Shown here: positions 50,075 through 57,516 of the stretch, piece by piece
How the letters are laid out: every line of letters begins with the position of its first letter
How positions within the stretch are numbered: position 1 is the stretch's first letter
Origin: Oscillospiraceae bacterium
GTDB lineage: Bacteria > Bacillota > Clostridia > Oscillospirales > Oscillospiraceae
Direction: 5' to 3'
Length of the DNA stretch: 64,000 nucleotides
NCBI GenBank assembly: GCA_902791215.1
Contig: CADAUZ010000026.1
Location: 62,001 to 126,000, forward strand
Translations under genes and position numbers: made by a program
Notes under the pieces: generated by a model
The model's database searches: none
What the model saw: only the letters and a program-made list of their open reading frames with translations
Told to the model about the DNA's origin: nothing

Positions 50075-51355
50075 ATGAAGAAACTTTTGATGCTCGGCAC
50101 CAGCTACGCTTCGCTGCTCATGCTGGACTACGCGAGGAAGCAGGGCGTGTACACCATTGTCACCGACTATCTGGAGCCCGAGCACTCCCCCGGCAAGCTC
50201 AAAGCGGATGAATACTGGATGATCAACACCGGCGATCTGGACGCGCTGGAAAAAAAGTGCCGCGAGGAAGGCGTGAACGCCGTGGTGTGCGGCATCAGCG
50301 AATTTAACCTGGAAATGTGCATGGCGCTGTGCGCGCGGCTGGGCCTGCCCTGCTACTGCACGCCGGAAGCCTGGCACTACTCCCGCGACAAGGTGGACTA
50401 CAAGGCCCTGGCGACCAAACTCGGCGCGCCGCTTGCCGACGACTACTTTCTCTCTGATCCCCCCACGCGCGAGGAGCTGGACCGGGTGAAATACCCCGTG
50501 GTGGTCAAGCCCGTTGATTTAAGCTGCAACCGCGGCATCAGCTATTGTCAGAACGAAAAGGAGATGCTGGAGGCCTGCGACTACGCGCGCTCCATGTCGA
50601 AAAGCCGCAAGCTCGTGGTGGAGCGCATGCTGCACGGCGAGGAGTGGTACGGCGCTTACGCCCTGGCGGACGGCAAAGTGAGCCTGCTGGGCCTTTGCGC
50701 CATGTACGCCCAGCCGGGCTTCCCCAAATTCTGCTACTCCATCACCTCCACCCTTTCCAACCATGTCGAGGACTTCTGCCGGGACATCAATCCCGCCATC
50801 GAGAAGGTCCTGCAGGGTGTGGGCTGCAAAGAGGGCTACGCCTGGACCCAGGCCATGCTGGACGAGGACGGACACTTTTACATCATCGAGATGGGCTACC
50901 GCCTTGACGGCGACATGATGTTCGTCCCCTTCAAGGACCTGCTGGGCTTCGACACGATCGCCTGGATCGTGGACTACGCCCTCGGCAAAAAGAACGATCC
51001 CGCCGAGCTTCCCAAATCCCAGGAGAAGGCCTTCAAGCGCGTCGCCACAAGCTATATGCTCTGGACAGACGAAAAGGGCGGCACCATCGGCTCGATCGAG
51101 GGGCTTGACGAGGTCGGGAGCTGGCCCGGCGTGACGGTGGATTCCCTCGCCCGCGTGGGTGACACGATCCGGCCCTACGGCCCGCTCGGCTGCATCCTCT
51201 TCACCACCGACGACGCCGAAGAGATGTTCGCGCTTGTCCGGCGCATCAACGACACCGTGCGCATCAAAAACACCGACGGCGACGATGTTCTTATTTATTA
51301 CGACGATTTTGACTACCTCAGAGGCGTGTATCAGGAAGGCCTCGAGGGGAACTAA
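50075..51355 (+). CDS. ATP-grasp enzyme, second of two
   Basis: A 426-residue ATP-grasp protein related in layout to its neighbour: KLLMLGTSYASLLMLDYARK at the start, PVVVKPVDLSCNRGISYCQ, KLVVERMLHGEEWYGAYALA, and FYIIEMGYRLDGDMMF where the usual E.N.R is altered to E.G.R. The C-terminal ~100 residues form an extra domain. Two adjacent different ATP-grasp enzymes suggest two successive amide-forming steps on the same substrate. GGAG precedes the ATG. Confidence 0.83.
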   Translation: MKKLLMLGTSYASLLMLDYARKQGVYTIVTDYLEPEHSPGKLKADEYWMINTGDLDALEKKCREEGVNAVVCGISEFNLEMCMALCARLGLPCYCTPEAWHYSRDKVDYKALATKLGAPLADDYFLSDPPTREELDRVKYPVVVKPVDLSCNRGISYCQNEKEMLEACDYARSMSKSRKLVVERMLHGEEWYGAYALADGKVSLLGLCAMYAQPGFPKFCYSITSTLSNHVEDFCRDINPAIEKVLQGVGCKEGYAWTQAMLDEDGHFYIIEMGYRLDGDMMFVPFKDLLGFDTIAWIVDYALGKKNDPAELPKSQEKAFKRVATSYMLWTDEKGGTIGSIEGLDEVGSWPGVTVDSLARVGDTIRPYGPLGCILFTTDDAEEMFALVRRINDTVRIKNTDGDDVLIYYDDFDYLRGVYQEGLEGN

Positions 51356-51375
51356 AAATTTAAGGAGTGTCCGCT

Positions 51376-51978
51376 ATGTTGAGAAAATGGAAAGTGATCG
51401 TGCCCCTGGCGCTGACCGCCGCGGGCGCTGTGGTCTCGGGGCTTGCGGTGCTGATGCAGAAGCTGCCGAAGGACGCGGCCCCCGCGCCTGAGGCCGCCCC
51501 GGCGGCGAAGCCCGCAAATCTCCGGACCGGCGTCTACAGCTTCATCTCCGGCTATCAGGATGCCGCCACCGTGGAGCTGAGCATGGACTACGACCCCGAG
51601 AAGTTCAGCTTCGCCATCGTGGAGGATGAGTTTTTGAACTATTCCAGCGCCTCCCATGTCGCCATCGTCTACGGCGAGGAGTTCAATCTGCAGCTTGAGT
51701 ACGCGGCCTACTACAGCGGCGAGGATTTTGCCGCCCACAGCGCCGCCCTGCGGGAAAAGTACGGCGCCTGCAACGCTTACAGCTGCGGCGCGCTGGACGG
51801 GCTTTGGGTGCTCGACGGGGACAACGTCGCCATGCACTTCCCCATCCCGGACGATCAGCACAGCTATCTGCTGGTCACGTTGCAGAAGACCCCGGCGTAC
51901 GACGACGAGGTCACGACCCTGCCGGATTACGCGCCGCTCAGAGAGCTTTTATCCACGGTGAAATTTACGAGAATCTAA
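51376..51978 (+). CDS. Membrane-anchored protein of unknown function
   Basis: A 200-residue protein with one transmembrane helix (about 7-26), an Ala/Pro linker (about 35-50) and a ~150-residue extracytoplasmic domain rich in Tyr and acidic residues (TVELSMDYDPEKFSF, NLQLEYAAYYSGEDFA). It ends the glycan cluster, 20 bases after the second ATP-grasp gene, with AAGGAG at 8 bases from the ATG. No family is recognised. Confidence 0.7.
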   Translation: MLRKWKVIVPLALTAAGAVVSGLAVLMQKLPKDAAPAPEAAPAAKPANLRTGVYSFISGYQDAATVELSMDYDPEKFSFAIVEDEFLNYSSASHVAIVYGEEFNLQLEYAAYYSGEDFAAHSAALREKYGACNAYSCGALDGLWVLDGDNVAMHFPIPDDQHSYLLVTLQKTPAYDDEVTTLPDYAPLRELLSTVKFTRI

Positions 51979-52026
51979 AGGCACACGTTCAAAAGGGCTG
52001 GGGCTGTGAAAAAAGTCAATTGACAG

Positions 52027-52226
52027 TGTAGGGGCCGACGCCCCCGGCGGCCCGAGCGGTACAGTCCAAAAATAAAGCAGAAAGTCCCCGGCGAAAACGT
52101 ACAGTGTTACGGATTCGCCGGGGGTCAATGTGTTATTCGGGATTCTCTCTGCCGGGCCGCCGGGGGCGTCGGCCCCTACGGTGTTGATATTACTGTGTTC
52201 TTGATGAAGGGGGCTTTTTTCACAGC
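52027..52226. repeat. Palindromic repeat family 2, copy 2
   Basis: TGTAGGGGCCGACGCCC arm and its inverted partner ending at 52179, then the same right flank (GTGTTGATATTACTGTG...TTTTTTCACAG) as at 18318. One base pair in the stem differs from copy 1 on both arms (T/A there, C/G here). Confidence 0.85.
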
Positions 52227-52453
52227 TCCTGCTTTTTTCGATATATGTCCCTTGTACGGGTCGTCTTGCGTCGGACCGGGCGTGAATGCGGCCTCTCATT
52301 CACCGGATTGCAAACCGGCAACAGCTCCCCCGGAGATGGGTGAGCCAGATGTATGATTCCGTGTTAAGCCGATTCCGATATTCCTTTTCGAATTTTTTGA
52401 AATTTTTCATTATTATTACAGGAAATTGTATTATAGTTTAATCTATCCTTGCG

Positions 52454-52490
52454 AAAAAAGAACACAGACCCTGCTTTCGCAGGGCCTGTG
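52454..52490 (-). terminator. Terminator of secreted-protein gene A
   Basis: On the minus strand CACAGGCCCTGC pairs with GCAGGGTCTGTG (one G-U) across GAAA, followed by a run of T. Confidence 0.88.
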
Positions 52491-52554
52491 CCTGATTCAC
52501 CGATTGTCAGGATCGGCGATTTGATTCAGTTTGCGTATTAGTCAGATCGTCAGA

Positions 52555-53346
52555 TCAGGACCAAGCGCCAACAGCAGGAGTGACGTAAGCGGTCCAGGGG
52601 AAGTTGTCATCATCGAACTCGCCGCCCTCCGGCAGCTCCTTCAGAGTATCGATGTACTGGCCAACGAGCGTCTTGTATTCGCTGGTGAAATCCTTGTCGA
52701 AGCTGGTGTCGATGCTGTCCTTGAATGCATCGCGCTGCTTCTTGAGCTCGTCGTTGATGCTGTCAGCAACATTCACGAGAGCGTAGTAGGTAGCAACAGC
52801 CTGGTAGCCGGCCTGGAAGTCCTTGTTGTTCAGAGCAGTGTTGACAGCGTCAGCAATAGCCTGGCCGTACTTGACAGGATCGATCTTGCCGTCCTTGTCT
52901 TTGTACTTGTACTCGTTGTCCTTGAGCTCCTTAACAACGATGTCCTCGATAATGGCACGGACGGATTTCTTGTGATCGTCCTTGAAGGTCTTCAGGGTAG
53001 CAGCATCATACTTGGTGCCGTTGATGGTCTTGCCGGAGATCTGATCAGCAATCTGATCGACGAGGCCGACAATAACGTCGTCCATGCTCTTGGCGGAGCT
53101 GTAGACAACCTGGTCCATAGCCAGAACGCCGTAAGCGGTGGCAACGTTCTTCTTGGTGTTCTCGATCATCTTCTCGACCTGCTTCTTGTAAGCGGAGGCA
53201 GCCTCGAGTTCTTTCTTCAGGGTGACATCAGTTTTGGTGGCAACCACGGAAGTGTCATAGGTGGCACCAGACGTAGCGAATGCCATGGTGGGGATGACGC
53301 TGACGAACATCATCACGCAAAGAATCAGTGCAAGCAGTTTCTTCAT
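52555..53346 (-). CDS. Secreted helical protein A (expressed member of a pair)
   Basis: A 263-residue protein with a clear signal peptide (MKKLLALILCVMMFV then SVIPTMAFA, cut about residue 24). The mature part is highly charged and helical (KKQVEKMIENTKKN, DQVVYSSAKSMDDVIVGLVD, DKDGKIDPVKYGQAIADAV, QAGYQAVATYYALV). No named family is recognised. Codon use is of the high-expression kind (GTT, GCT, TAC, AAC). It has a strong promoter and a weak AGGGA site. Its first 46 coding bases are repeated exactly, inverted, at the start of the homologue at 63297. Confidence 0.82.
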   Translation of the reverse strand: MKKLLALILCVMMFVSVIPTMAFATSGATYDTSVVATKTDVTLKKELEAASAYKKQVEKMIENTKKNVATAYGVLAMDQVVYSSAKSMDDVIVGLVDQIADQISGKTINGTKYDAATLKTFKDDHKKSVRAIIEDIVVKELKDNEYKYKDKDGKIDPVKYGQAIADAVNTALNNKDFQAGYQAVATYYALVNVADSINDELKKQRDAFKDSIDTSFDKDFTSEYKTLVGQYIDTLKELPEGGEFDDDNFPWTAYVTPAVGAWS

Positions 53347-53349
53347 TTG
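53301..53349 (-). repeat. 49-bp inverted repeat, copy at gene A
   Basis: Runs from three bases before the gene A start codon through codon 15 and one base more. It is identical, in the opposite orientation, to 63294-63342. Confidence 0.97.
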
Positions 53350-53824
53350 TTTTTTCCCTTCGTGCAGGCACAGTATATCGCTGCATTTCACATTTGTCAA
53401 GCATTTGTTTCGTATTTGTTAAATCGTTTAAAATCTATTCATAAATGTGTCGGATGAGTCACAACTATTTGTATATAGTGCCGGTTTTTCCCACTATATA
53501 TAGGAAACGCGATTTTACAAATTTAAAATTTGCCGTTCATAATTGACGGAAATCGCCGGGCGGCAGAGAGGAAAACCGGTATAATTTTTTAAAATAACAA
53601 AGCAGAGCGCCTGACCGCTCTGCAAAGTTAAGAAGGATTCATTTATAAATGAGGTACTTGCTGCTTGCATGTTTAATATAACAGACAATTGTTACATGAA
53701 TAAGCTTGAAATTGTTTCGTAAATGTAAAATGAATTTACTATGGTATTTGCGGGAAATGTGTGGTACAATAGGGAAAAATTATGTAAAATAAATAAAATA
53801 TGATAGGAAAGAAATGAGAACGCC
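53347..53824. other. AT-rich intergenic region between gene A and the sortase-like lipoprotein gene
   Basis: It holds the gene A promoter, a 9-bp inverted repeat TATATAGTG/CACTATATA (53472-53500), a GCAGAGCG/CGCTCTGC hairpin (53602-53623) and, upstream of the lipoprotein gene, a TACAAT box and an ATTATGTAAAAT motif. No coding sequence is supported. Confidence 0.6.
53372..53400 (-). promoter_or_regulatory. Promoter of secreted-protein gene A
   Basis: TTGACA (53395-53400), 17-base spacer, TATACT (53372-53377). Three ACAAAT repeats at exact 11-base steps (plus-strand ATTTGT at 53392, 53403, 53414) overlap and extend upstream of the -35, as expected for a regulator binding one face of the helix. 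Confidence 0.8.
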
Positions 53825-54835
53825 ATGAAAAGAAGAGCTTTATTCATTCTGACCCTGGTTCTGGCCCTGCTGCTGTGCGGCTGCGCGCAGAACGCGCCCG
53901 CGCCCACTACCGCGCCGACCGCCATCGCGGCGCCCACCGCCACGCAGACGCCCGAGCCGACCCCCACGCCGGAGCCGACGCCGACGGAAAAGCCCGTCTC
54001 CCCCGAGGTGCAGGCAAGGCTCGACGAGAACAAGGCCGTCTGGCGCGAGATGCATAACCGCCCCTACATGGAAGGCCGCCTGCTCATCCCCTCTGTCGGC
54101 ATTGACGTGGCGCTTTTCAACGAGGGCGAGAATCCCCAGAACAAGAGCACCGAGGTCCTGCGCCAGGACGTGGTGGATGCGGAGGACAGCGCCCTGCTGT
54201 ACTATGACGATCCCGTGGGCAACATCATCGCCGACCACTCCAATCAGGACTTTGCCAAGCTCCCCGAGGTCAAGGTCGGGGACGCGGCGTACATCCTCTC
54301 CGGTGACCGCATGGTGACGCTTGAGTGCGTATTCACGACCGACGGCGTCAACACCGGCTACGGCATCACCGATACCGACGGCGGCTGGCACCACAATGAC
54401 GCGGATTATGTGTGCTACACCTGCCTTGAGGACTGGACCCATATCCAGATGGTGGGCTTCGCCATGAAGGACGAGGACTTCTTTGACATGGACTGGATCG
54501 ACGTCGGCGAGACGACGGGCTCGGGCAGCACCGATTCCGGCTCCGGCAGCGGCAGCGGCTCCAACGCCGACAAGGGTGTGGCGACCTCGATGAGCCTGCC
54601 CGCGCCCACCGACGCAAGCGGCAATATCGCCGCTTCGGCGCAGGCAACGCCCGCGCCCAGCGCCACCCCGACTCCCACCGCAACGCCTCAGCCGACCCAG
54701 CAGCCCGCCGCTCCGCGCCCCGCACAGCAGGCGCCCGTCGACTACGACACCATCCCCGGCTACGACATTTACGCGGACGCGGACTCCACCCTCGGCATCT
54801 ACTATTCCAACGGTGTCGACAGCTACCTGGGGTAA
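53825..54835 (+). CDS. Sortase-fold lipoprotein, probably lacking the catalytic Arg
   Basis: A 336-residue exported protein. It has a lipobox-like LLLCGCAQN (lipid attachment at Cys near 20), Pro/Thr linker (about 25-60), a sortase-like domain (about 80-220), then Gly/Ser and Pro-rich regions. The domain shows GRLLIPSVGIDVAL (beta-1), IIADHSNQDFAKLPEVKVGD with a His at the catalytic place, and YVCYTCLEDW with candidate Cys residues. Where sortases have the catalytic Arg (…R-hhh) it reads THIQMVGFA, with no Arg. It may be an inactive sortase relative or a divergent enzyme. An atypical lipid-anchored form is a further oddity. Confidence 0.6.
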   Translation: MKRRALFILTLVLALLLCGCAQNAPAPTTAPTAIAAPTATQTPEPTPTPEPTPTEKPVSPEVQARLDENKAVWREMHNRPYMEGRLLIPSVGIDVALFNEGENPQNKSTEVLRQDVVDAEDSALLYYDDPVGNIIADHSNQDFAKLPEVKVGDAAYILSGDRMVTLECVFTTDGVNTGYGITDTDGGWHHNDADYVCYTCLEDWTHIQMVGFAMKDEDFFDMDWIDVGETTGSGSTDSGSGSGSGSNADKGVATSMSLPAPTDASGNIAASAQATPAPSATPTPTATPQPTQQPAAPRPAQQAPVDYDTIPGYDIYADADSTLGIYYSNGVDSYLG

Positions 54836-54876
54836 AAATCGGGGTATGTGCCAGGGTCGAAAACCCGCATGCCCTC

Positions 54877-54905
54877 TTGACTTTTCGCGCGGACGCCGTT
54901 ATAAT
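54877..54905 (+). promoter_or_regulatory. Promoter for the candidate antisense RNA, copy 2
   Basis: TTGACT (54877-54882), 17-base spacer, perfect TATAAT (54900-54905), 13 bases before the GGCGTTGCC arm. Confidence 0.82.
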
Positions 54906-54911
54906 AAGCAC

Positions 54912-55004
54912 ATAGAAAGGCGTTGCCAAAAGCGGCTCCGCCCAATGATTCTTTCTAAGCTATGTTAGAAACCGTCACTGTGCAGAGTGGCGGTTTCTGC
55001 TTGT
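54912..55004 (+). ncRNA. Candidate antisense antitoxin RNA, copy 2
   Basis: A predicted RNA of about 93 nt from the start site after TATAAT to the hairpin at 54967-54998 (13-bp stem, loop GTGCAG, tail GCTTGTTA). It is antisense to the end of the peptide gene and its 3' region. Its terminator tail is weaker than in copy 1. Confidence 0.55.
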
Positions 55005-55058
55005 TACACGGATCGTTACGGTATATCCGAGGATATGGAACGTTAATGTAATCGGCAT
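54975..55058 (-). CDS. 27-residue peptide, candidate type I toxin, copy 2
   Basis: ATG at 55058 behind AAAGGAGGTG. The peptide begins MPITLTFHILGYTVT as in copy 1, differs at residues 16 (V to I), 17 (T to R), 19 (K to T) and 26 (G to A), and keeps the SRNRHS tail. Synonymous third-base changes at codons 5, 6, 10, 13 and 14 show that the amino-acid sequence rather than the DNA is conserved. The last codons and stop lie in the antisense terminator. Confidence 0.75.
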   Translation of the reverse strand: MPITLTFHILGYTVTIRVTSRNRHSAQ

Positions 55059-55063
55059 TAACA

Positions 55064-55084
55064 ACACCTCCTTTACGGAGATGT
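55064..55084 (-). promoter_or_regulatory. Hairpin hiding the Shine-Dalgarno sequence, copy 2
   Basis: ACAUCUCC pairs with GGAGGUGU across a GUAAA loop; the stem is identical to copy 1 and only the loop differs. Confidence 0.8.
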
Positions 55085-55124
55085 AGCGGAACCGCCTTTT
55101 TTCACTCGACAACGCCTCAAAAAC

Positions 55125-55153
55125 ATTTTACATAATCCGACATGGATTGTCAA
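55125..55153 (-). promoter_or_regulatory. Promoter of the peptide mRNA, copy 2
   Basis: TTGACA (55148-55153), 17-base spacer ending ATTATG, then TAAAAT (55125-55130) on the minus strand. Confidence 0.82.
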
Positions 55154-55170
55154 TCGTTTCATAATGCAGC

Positions 55171-55200
55171 ACACGCCGCCCGGTCGGGCGGCGTGTTTTT
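55171..55200. terminator. Terminator upstream of the cassette 2 promoter
   Basis: ACACGCCGCCC pairs with GGGCGGCGTGT across GGTC, followed by TTTT on the plus strand. It separates the cassette from the convergent DUF1810 gene. Confidence 0.88.
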
Positions 55201-55212
55201 GCGTTTATCGCA

Positions 55213-55644
55213 TTATCTTCCCAGGAGCTCCCGGGTGCGGCGGTCCTGGTGTCCGGCAAAGAATTTTTCCAGTACGCGTGAAAAGACCGGCGCTTCCGGA
55301 GAAGCCAGATCGTAAGCGGCCAGTTCAAAAAGCGTCATGCAGGAGTGGAGCTTGAGATTGTCCGGATAGCCCATGACGGCGCCGGCATCATCGGTGTCCA
55401 GTGTCAAAAGCGCTTCGCTTATCTCCACAAGGCGCGGGCCCAGGACAGGGTGCTGCAGGTAGGCCTTCGCCTCGTCCAGATCGCGGATGCCGTAATACTG
55501 GGAGGTGGAGCTGTAGCCCAGGCCCTTGAGCTGCGGAAAGATGTACCACATCCAGTGGCTGCGCTTGCGCCCGCCGCGGATTTCCCGCAGGGCGGTGTCG
55601 TAGTCGTACTCCTGCGCCTTCACGAAGCGTTCAAGATCATACAC
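55213..55644 (-). CDS. DUF1810-family protein
   Basis: A 143-residue protein with the DUF1810 pattern: LERFVKAQEYDYDTALREIRGGRKRSHWMWYIFPQ (in part: KRSHWMWYIFPQL), YYGIRDLDEAKAYLQHPVLGPRL, and LHSCMTLFEL. The fold is helical and no reaction is established for the family. It starts 3 bases after the phosphodiesterase gene and is likely cotranscribed with it. Confidence 0.88.
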   Translation of the reverse strand: MYDLERFVKAQEYDYDTALREIRGGRKRSHWMWYIFPQLKGLGYSSTSQYYGIRDLDEAKAYLQHPVLGPRLVEISEALLTLDTDDAGAVMGYPDNLKLHSCMTLFELAAYDLASPEAPVFSRVLEKFFAGHQDRRTRELLGR

Positions 55645-55647
55645 GGC

Positions 55648-56199
55648 TCATTCCTCCCAGCGGTATTCTTTGTACGCTTCCCCGCTCTCGAGGTCGATCC
55701 AGCGAAAGACGCCGCCCTCGCAGGTCATGAAGCTGTGGGGGCTGTTCTCTTTTGGGATGGATGTGGAGCCGGGGTTTAAGATCAGGATGCCGCCGCGATC
55801 TTCACACACAGGGACATGGATGTGCCCGAAGAGGAAGGCGTCGCCCGCGCAGAGCGTGGGGTGCTCCTCCGGCGTGTAGAGATGGCCGTGGGTGACGAAG
55901 ATCTTGTGCTTTCCAGCGATAAAGAGACTGTAGTCGGCCATGATGGGAAAGCCCAGCACGGTCTGGTCGATCTCGGCGTCACAGTTGCCGCGCACGCCGA
56001 AGATGGGGATCGAAAGCCCCGTGAGCATAGCCGTGACCTCTTTGGGCGCATAGTCCCGGGGCAGGTCGTTGCGCGGCCCGTGGTAGAGCGTGTCGCCAAG
56101 GAGCAGGAGCGTGTCGGCGTTCTCGGCCTTCACGCGCTCTAAAAGCCTGCGGCAGTAATACGCCGAGCCGTGGATATCGGAGGCGATAACGGTTTTCAT
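55648..56199 (-). CDS. yfcE: YfcE-type phosphodiesterase
   Basis: A 183-residue soluble metallophosphoesterase. Motifs: VIASDIHGS (DxH), LLLGDTLYHGPRND (GD), GVRGNCDAE (GNCD, the MJ0936/YfcE variant), FVTHGHLY (GHxH-like) and LFGHIHVP. Family members hydrolyse phosphodiesters in vitro; the natural substrate is unknown. It is separated by one base from the aminotransferase gene upstream. Confidence 0.85.
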   Translation of the reverse strand: MKTVIASDIHGSAYYCRRLLERVKAENADTLLLLGDTLYHGPRNDLPRDYAPKEVTAMLTGLSIPIFGVRGNCDAEIDQTVLGFPIMADYSLFIAGKHKIFVTHGHLYTPEEHPTLCAGDAFLFGHIHVPVCEDRGGILILNPGSTSIPKENSPHSFMTCEGGVFRWIDLESGEAYKEYRWEE

Positions 56200-56200
56200 G

Positions 56201-57481
56201 TTACTGTGCGATCAGGGTTTCCAAGGCGGCGATGCGCTGGCAGAGGCAGAAGACCTCCATGCTGCCGTGCAGGTCGCTGATGGACGGGAAGGACGGGGCG
56301 ATGCGGATGTTCTTGTCCTCGGGGTCCTTGCCGTAGGGGAAGGTCGCGCCCGCGCCGGTGAACTTGACGCCGGCATCGGCACACAGGGAAACGCAGCGCT
56401 TGGCTGTGCCGGGCAGGCCGTCAAAGCTGATGAAGTAGCCGCCGTTGGGATTGGTCCAGGCGCCGATGCCGTACTCGCCGAGGCCCTTTTCCAGCGCGGT
56501 GAGCACGTAGTCGAACTTGGGGCGCAGGTAGTCGGCCTGCTTCTTCATGTGGGCCTTGACGCCTTCCACGTCCTTGAGATAGTGGACATGGCGGATCTGG
56601 TTGATCTTGTCGTAGCCGATGGTCTGTACGCCCATCTGCTTGAGCAGGAACTTGACGTTGTTGGCGCTGGCCGCGAGGACGGCGACACCCGCGCCGGAGA
56701 AGGTGACCTTGCTGGTGGACATGTACTCGTAGACCATATCCTCGCTGCCGTACTCCTTGCAGGCGTCGAAGATGTTCAGCAGCTCGTCGTCCTCGTCGCG
56801 GAAGCCGTGGACGATGTAGGCGTTGTCCCAGAAGATGCGGAAGTCGTCAGCCGCGGGCTTGAGGGCGGCGAAGGCGCGCACGGTGTCGGCGGAATAGGTG
56901 TAGCCCTGGGGGTTGGAGTACTTCGGGACGCACCAGATGCCCTTGACGGAGGGGTCGGACTCAACAAACTGGCGCACCAGCTCCATGTCCGGGCCCTCGG
57001 GGGTCATGGGGATATTGATCATCTCAATGCCGAACTCCTGGCAGATGCGGAAGTGCCTGTCGTAGCCGGGGGCGGGGCAGAGGAAGCGAATGGTGCCCTG
57101 CTGGCCCCAGGGCTTCTCGCCGCCGTAGACGCCGAGGACGAGGGCCTTGATGACGCAGTCGTACATGAGCGCGAGGCTGGACTGCCCGCCCATGATGACG
57201 TTTTCCATCGGCACGCCGAGCAGGTTTCCGAACAGCTCCTTGGCTTCGTCCACGCCCGCGAGCTCACCGTAGTTGCGCACGTCGGTGCCCTTGCGGCTGT
57301 AGATCAGCTCATAGGGGTTCTGGCTGAGCATATCCATGCTCAGGTTGAGCTGGGTGGGGTCGGGCTTGCCGCGCGACATGTCGAGCTTGAGCCCGCGGCC
57401 CCTGACCGCCTCGTACTGCGCCATGAGAGCGTCGAGCTCGGCGCGCATTTCGTCTTTGTTCATGCTGAGATACTTGTTCAT
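56201..57481 (-). CDS. PLP-dependent aminotransferase (type 1-gamma aspartate aminotransferase-like)
   Basis: A 426-residue fold-type I PLP enzyme. It has KLDMSRGKPDPTQLNLS near the start, GGQSSLALMYDCV in the cofactor region, CVPKYSNPQGYTYS (conserved NPQG), IFWDNAYIVHGF (the Asp that pairs with the PLP ring) and YMSTSKVTFSGAG with the Schiff-base Lys. This matches the type 1-gamma aspartate aminotransferase group (PF12897-like). It probably makes aspartate or a related amino acid. It is full length and heads a minus-strand set with yfcE and DUF1810. Confidence 0.85.
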   Translation of the reverse strand: MNKYLSMNKDEMRAELDALMAQYEAVRGRGLKLDMSRGKPDPTQLNLSMDMLSQNPYELIYSRKGTDVRNYGELAGVDEAKELFGNLLGVPMENVIMGGQSSLALMYDCVIKALVLGVYGGEKPWGQQGTIRFLCPAPGYDRHFRICQEFGIEMINIPMTPEGPDMELVRQFVESDPSVKGIWCVPKYSNPQGYTYSADTVRAFAALKPAADDFRIFWDNAYIVHGFRDEDDELLNIFDACKEYGSEDMVYEYMSTSKVTFSGAGVAVLAASANNVKFLLKQMGVQTIGYDKINQIRHVHYLKDVEGVKAHMKKQADYLRPKFDYVLTALEKGLGEYGIGAWTNPNGGYFISFDGLPGTAKRCVSLCADAGVKFTGAGATFPYGKDPEDKNIRIAPSFPSISDLHGSMEVFCLCQRIAALETLIAQ

Positions 57482-57516
57482 ATGGGTTCCTCATTTCATT
57501 AATGGAATATACAAAA

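Larger units (their letters stand above)
51979..52554. other. Intergenic region with repeats, no gene seen
   Basis: It contains repeat family 2 copy 2 (52027-52226), a decayed half of repeat family 1 near 52295-52350 (CTCTCATTCACCGG...CAACAGCTCCCCCGG), an AT-rich stretch, and the terminator of the minus-strand secreted-protein gene. No supported coding sequence. Confidence 0.7.
54877..55153. other. Candidate type I toxin-antitoxin cassette, copy 2
   Basis: Same plan as copy 1 at 15497-15770. Plus-strand arms are GGCGTTGCC (54919-54927) and GACAACGCC (55108-55116). In the minus-strand RNA one C-G of copy 1 becomes a U-G pair, so pairing is kept. The nested stem is 54932-54940 with 55087-55095; the Shine-Dalgarno hairpin is 55064-55084. 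The 3' untranslated spacer and the spacer between the two 5' stems differ freely from copy 1. It lies between the sortase-like gene and a terminator before DUF1810. Confidence 0.75.
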
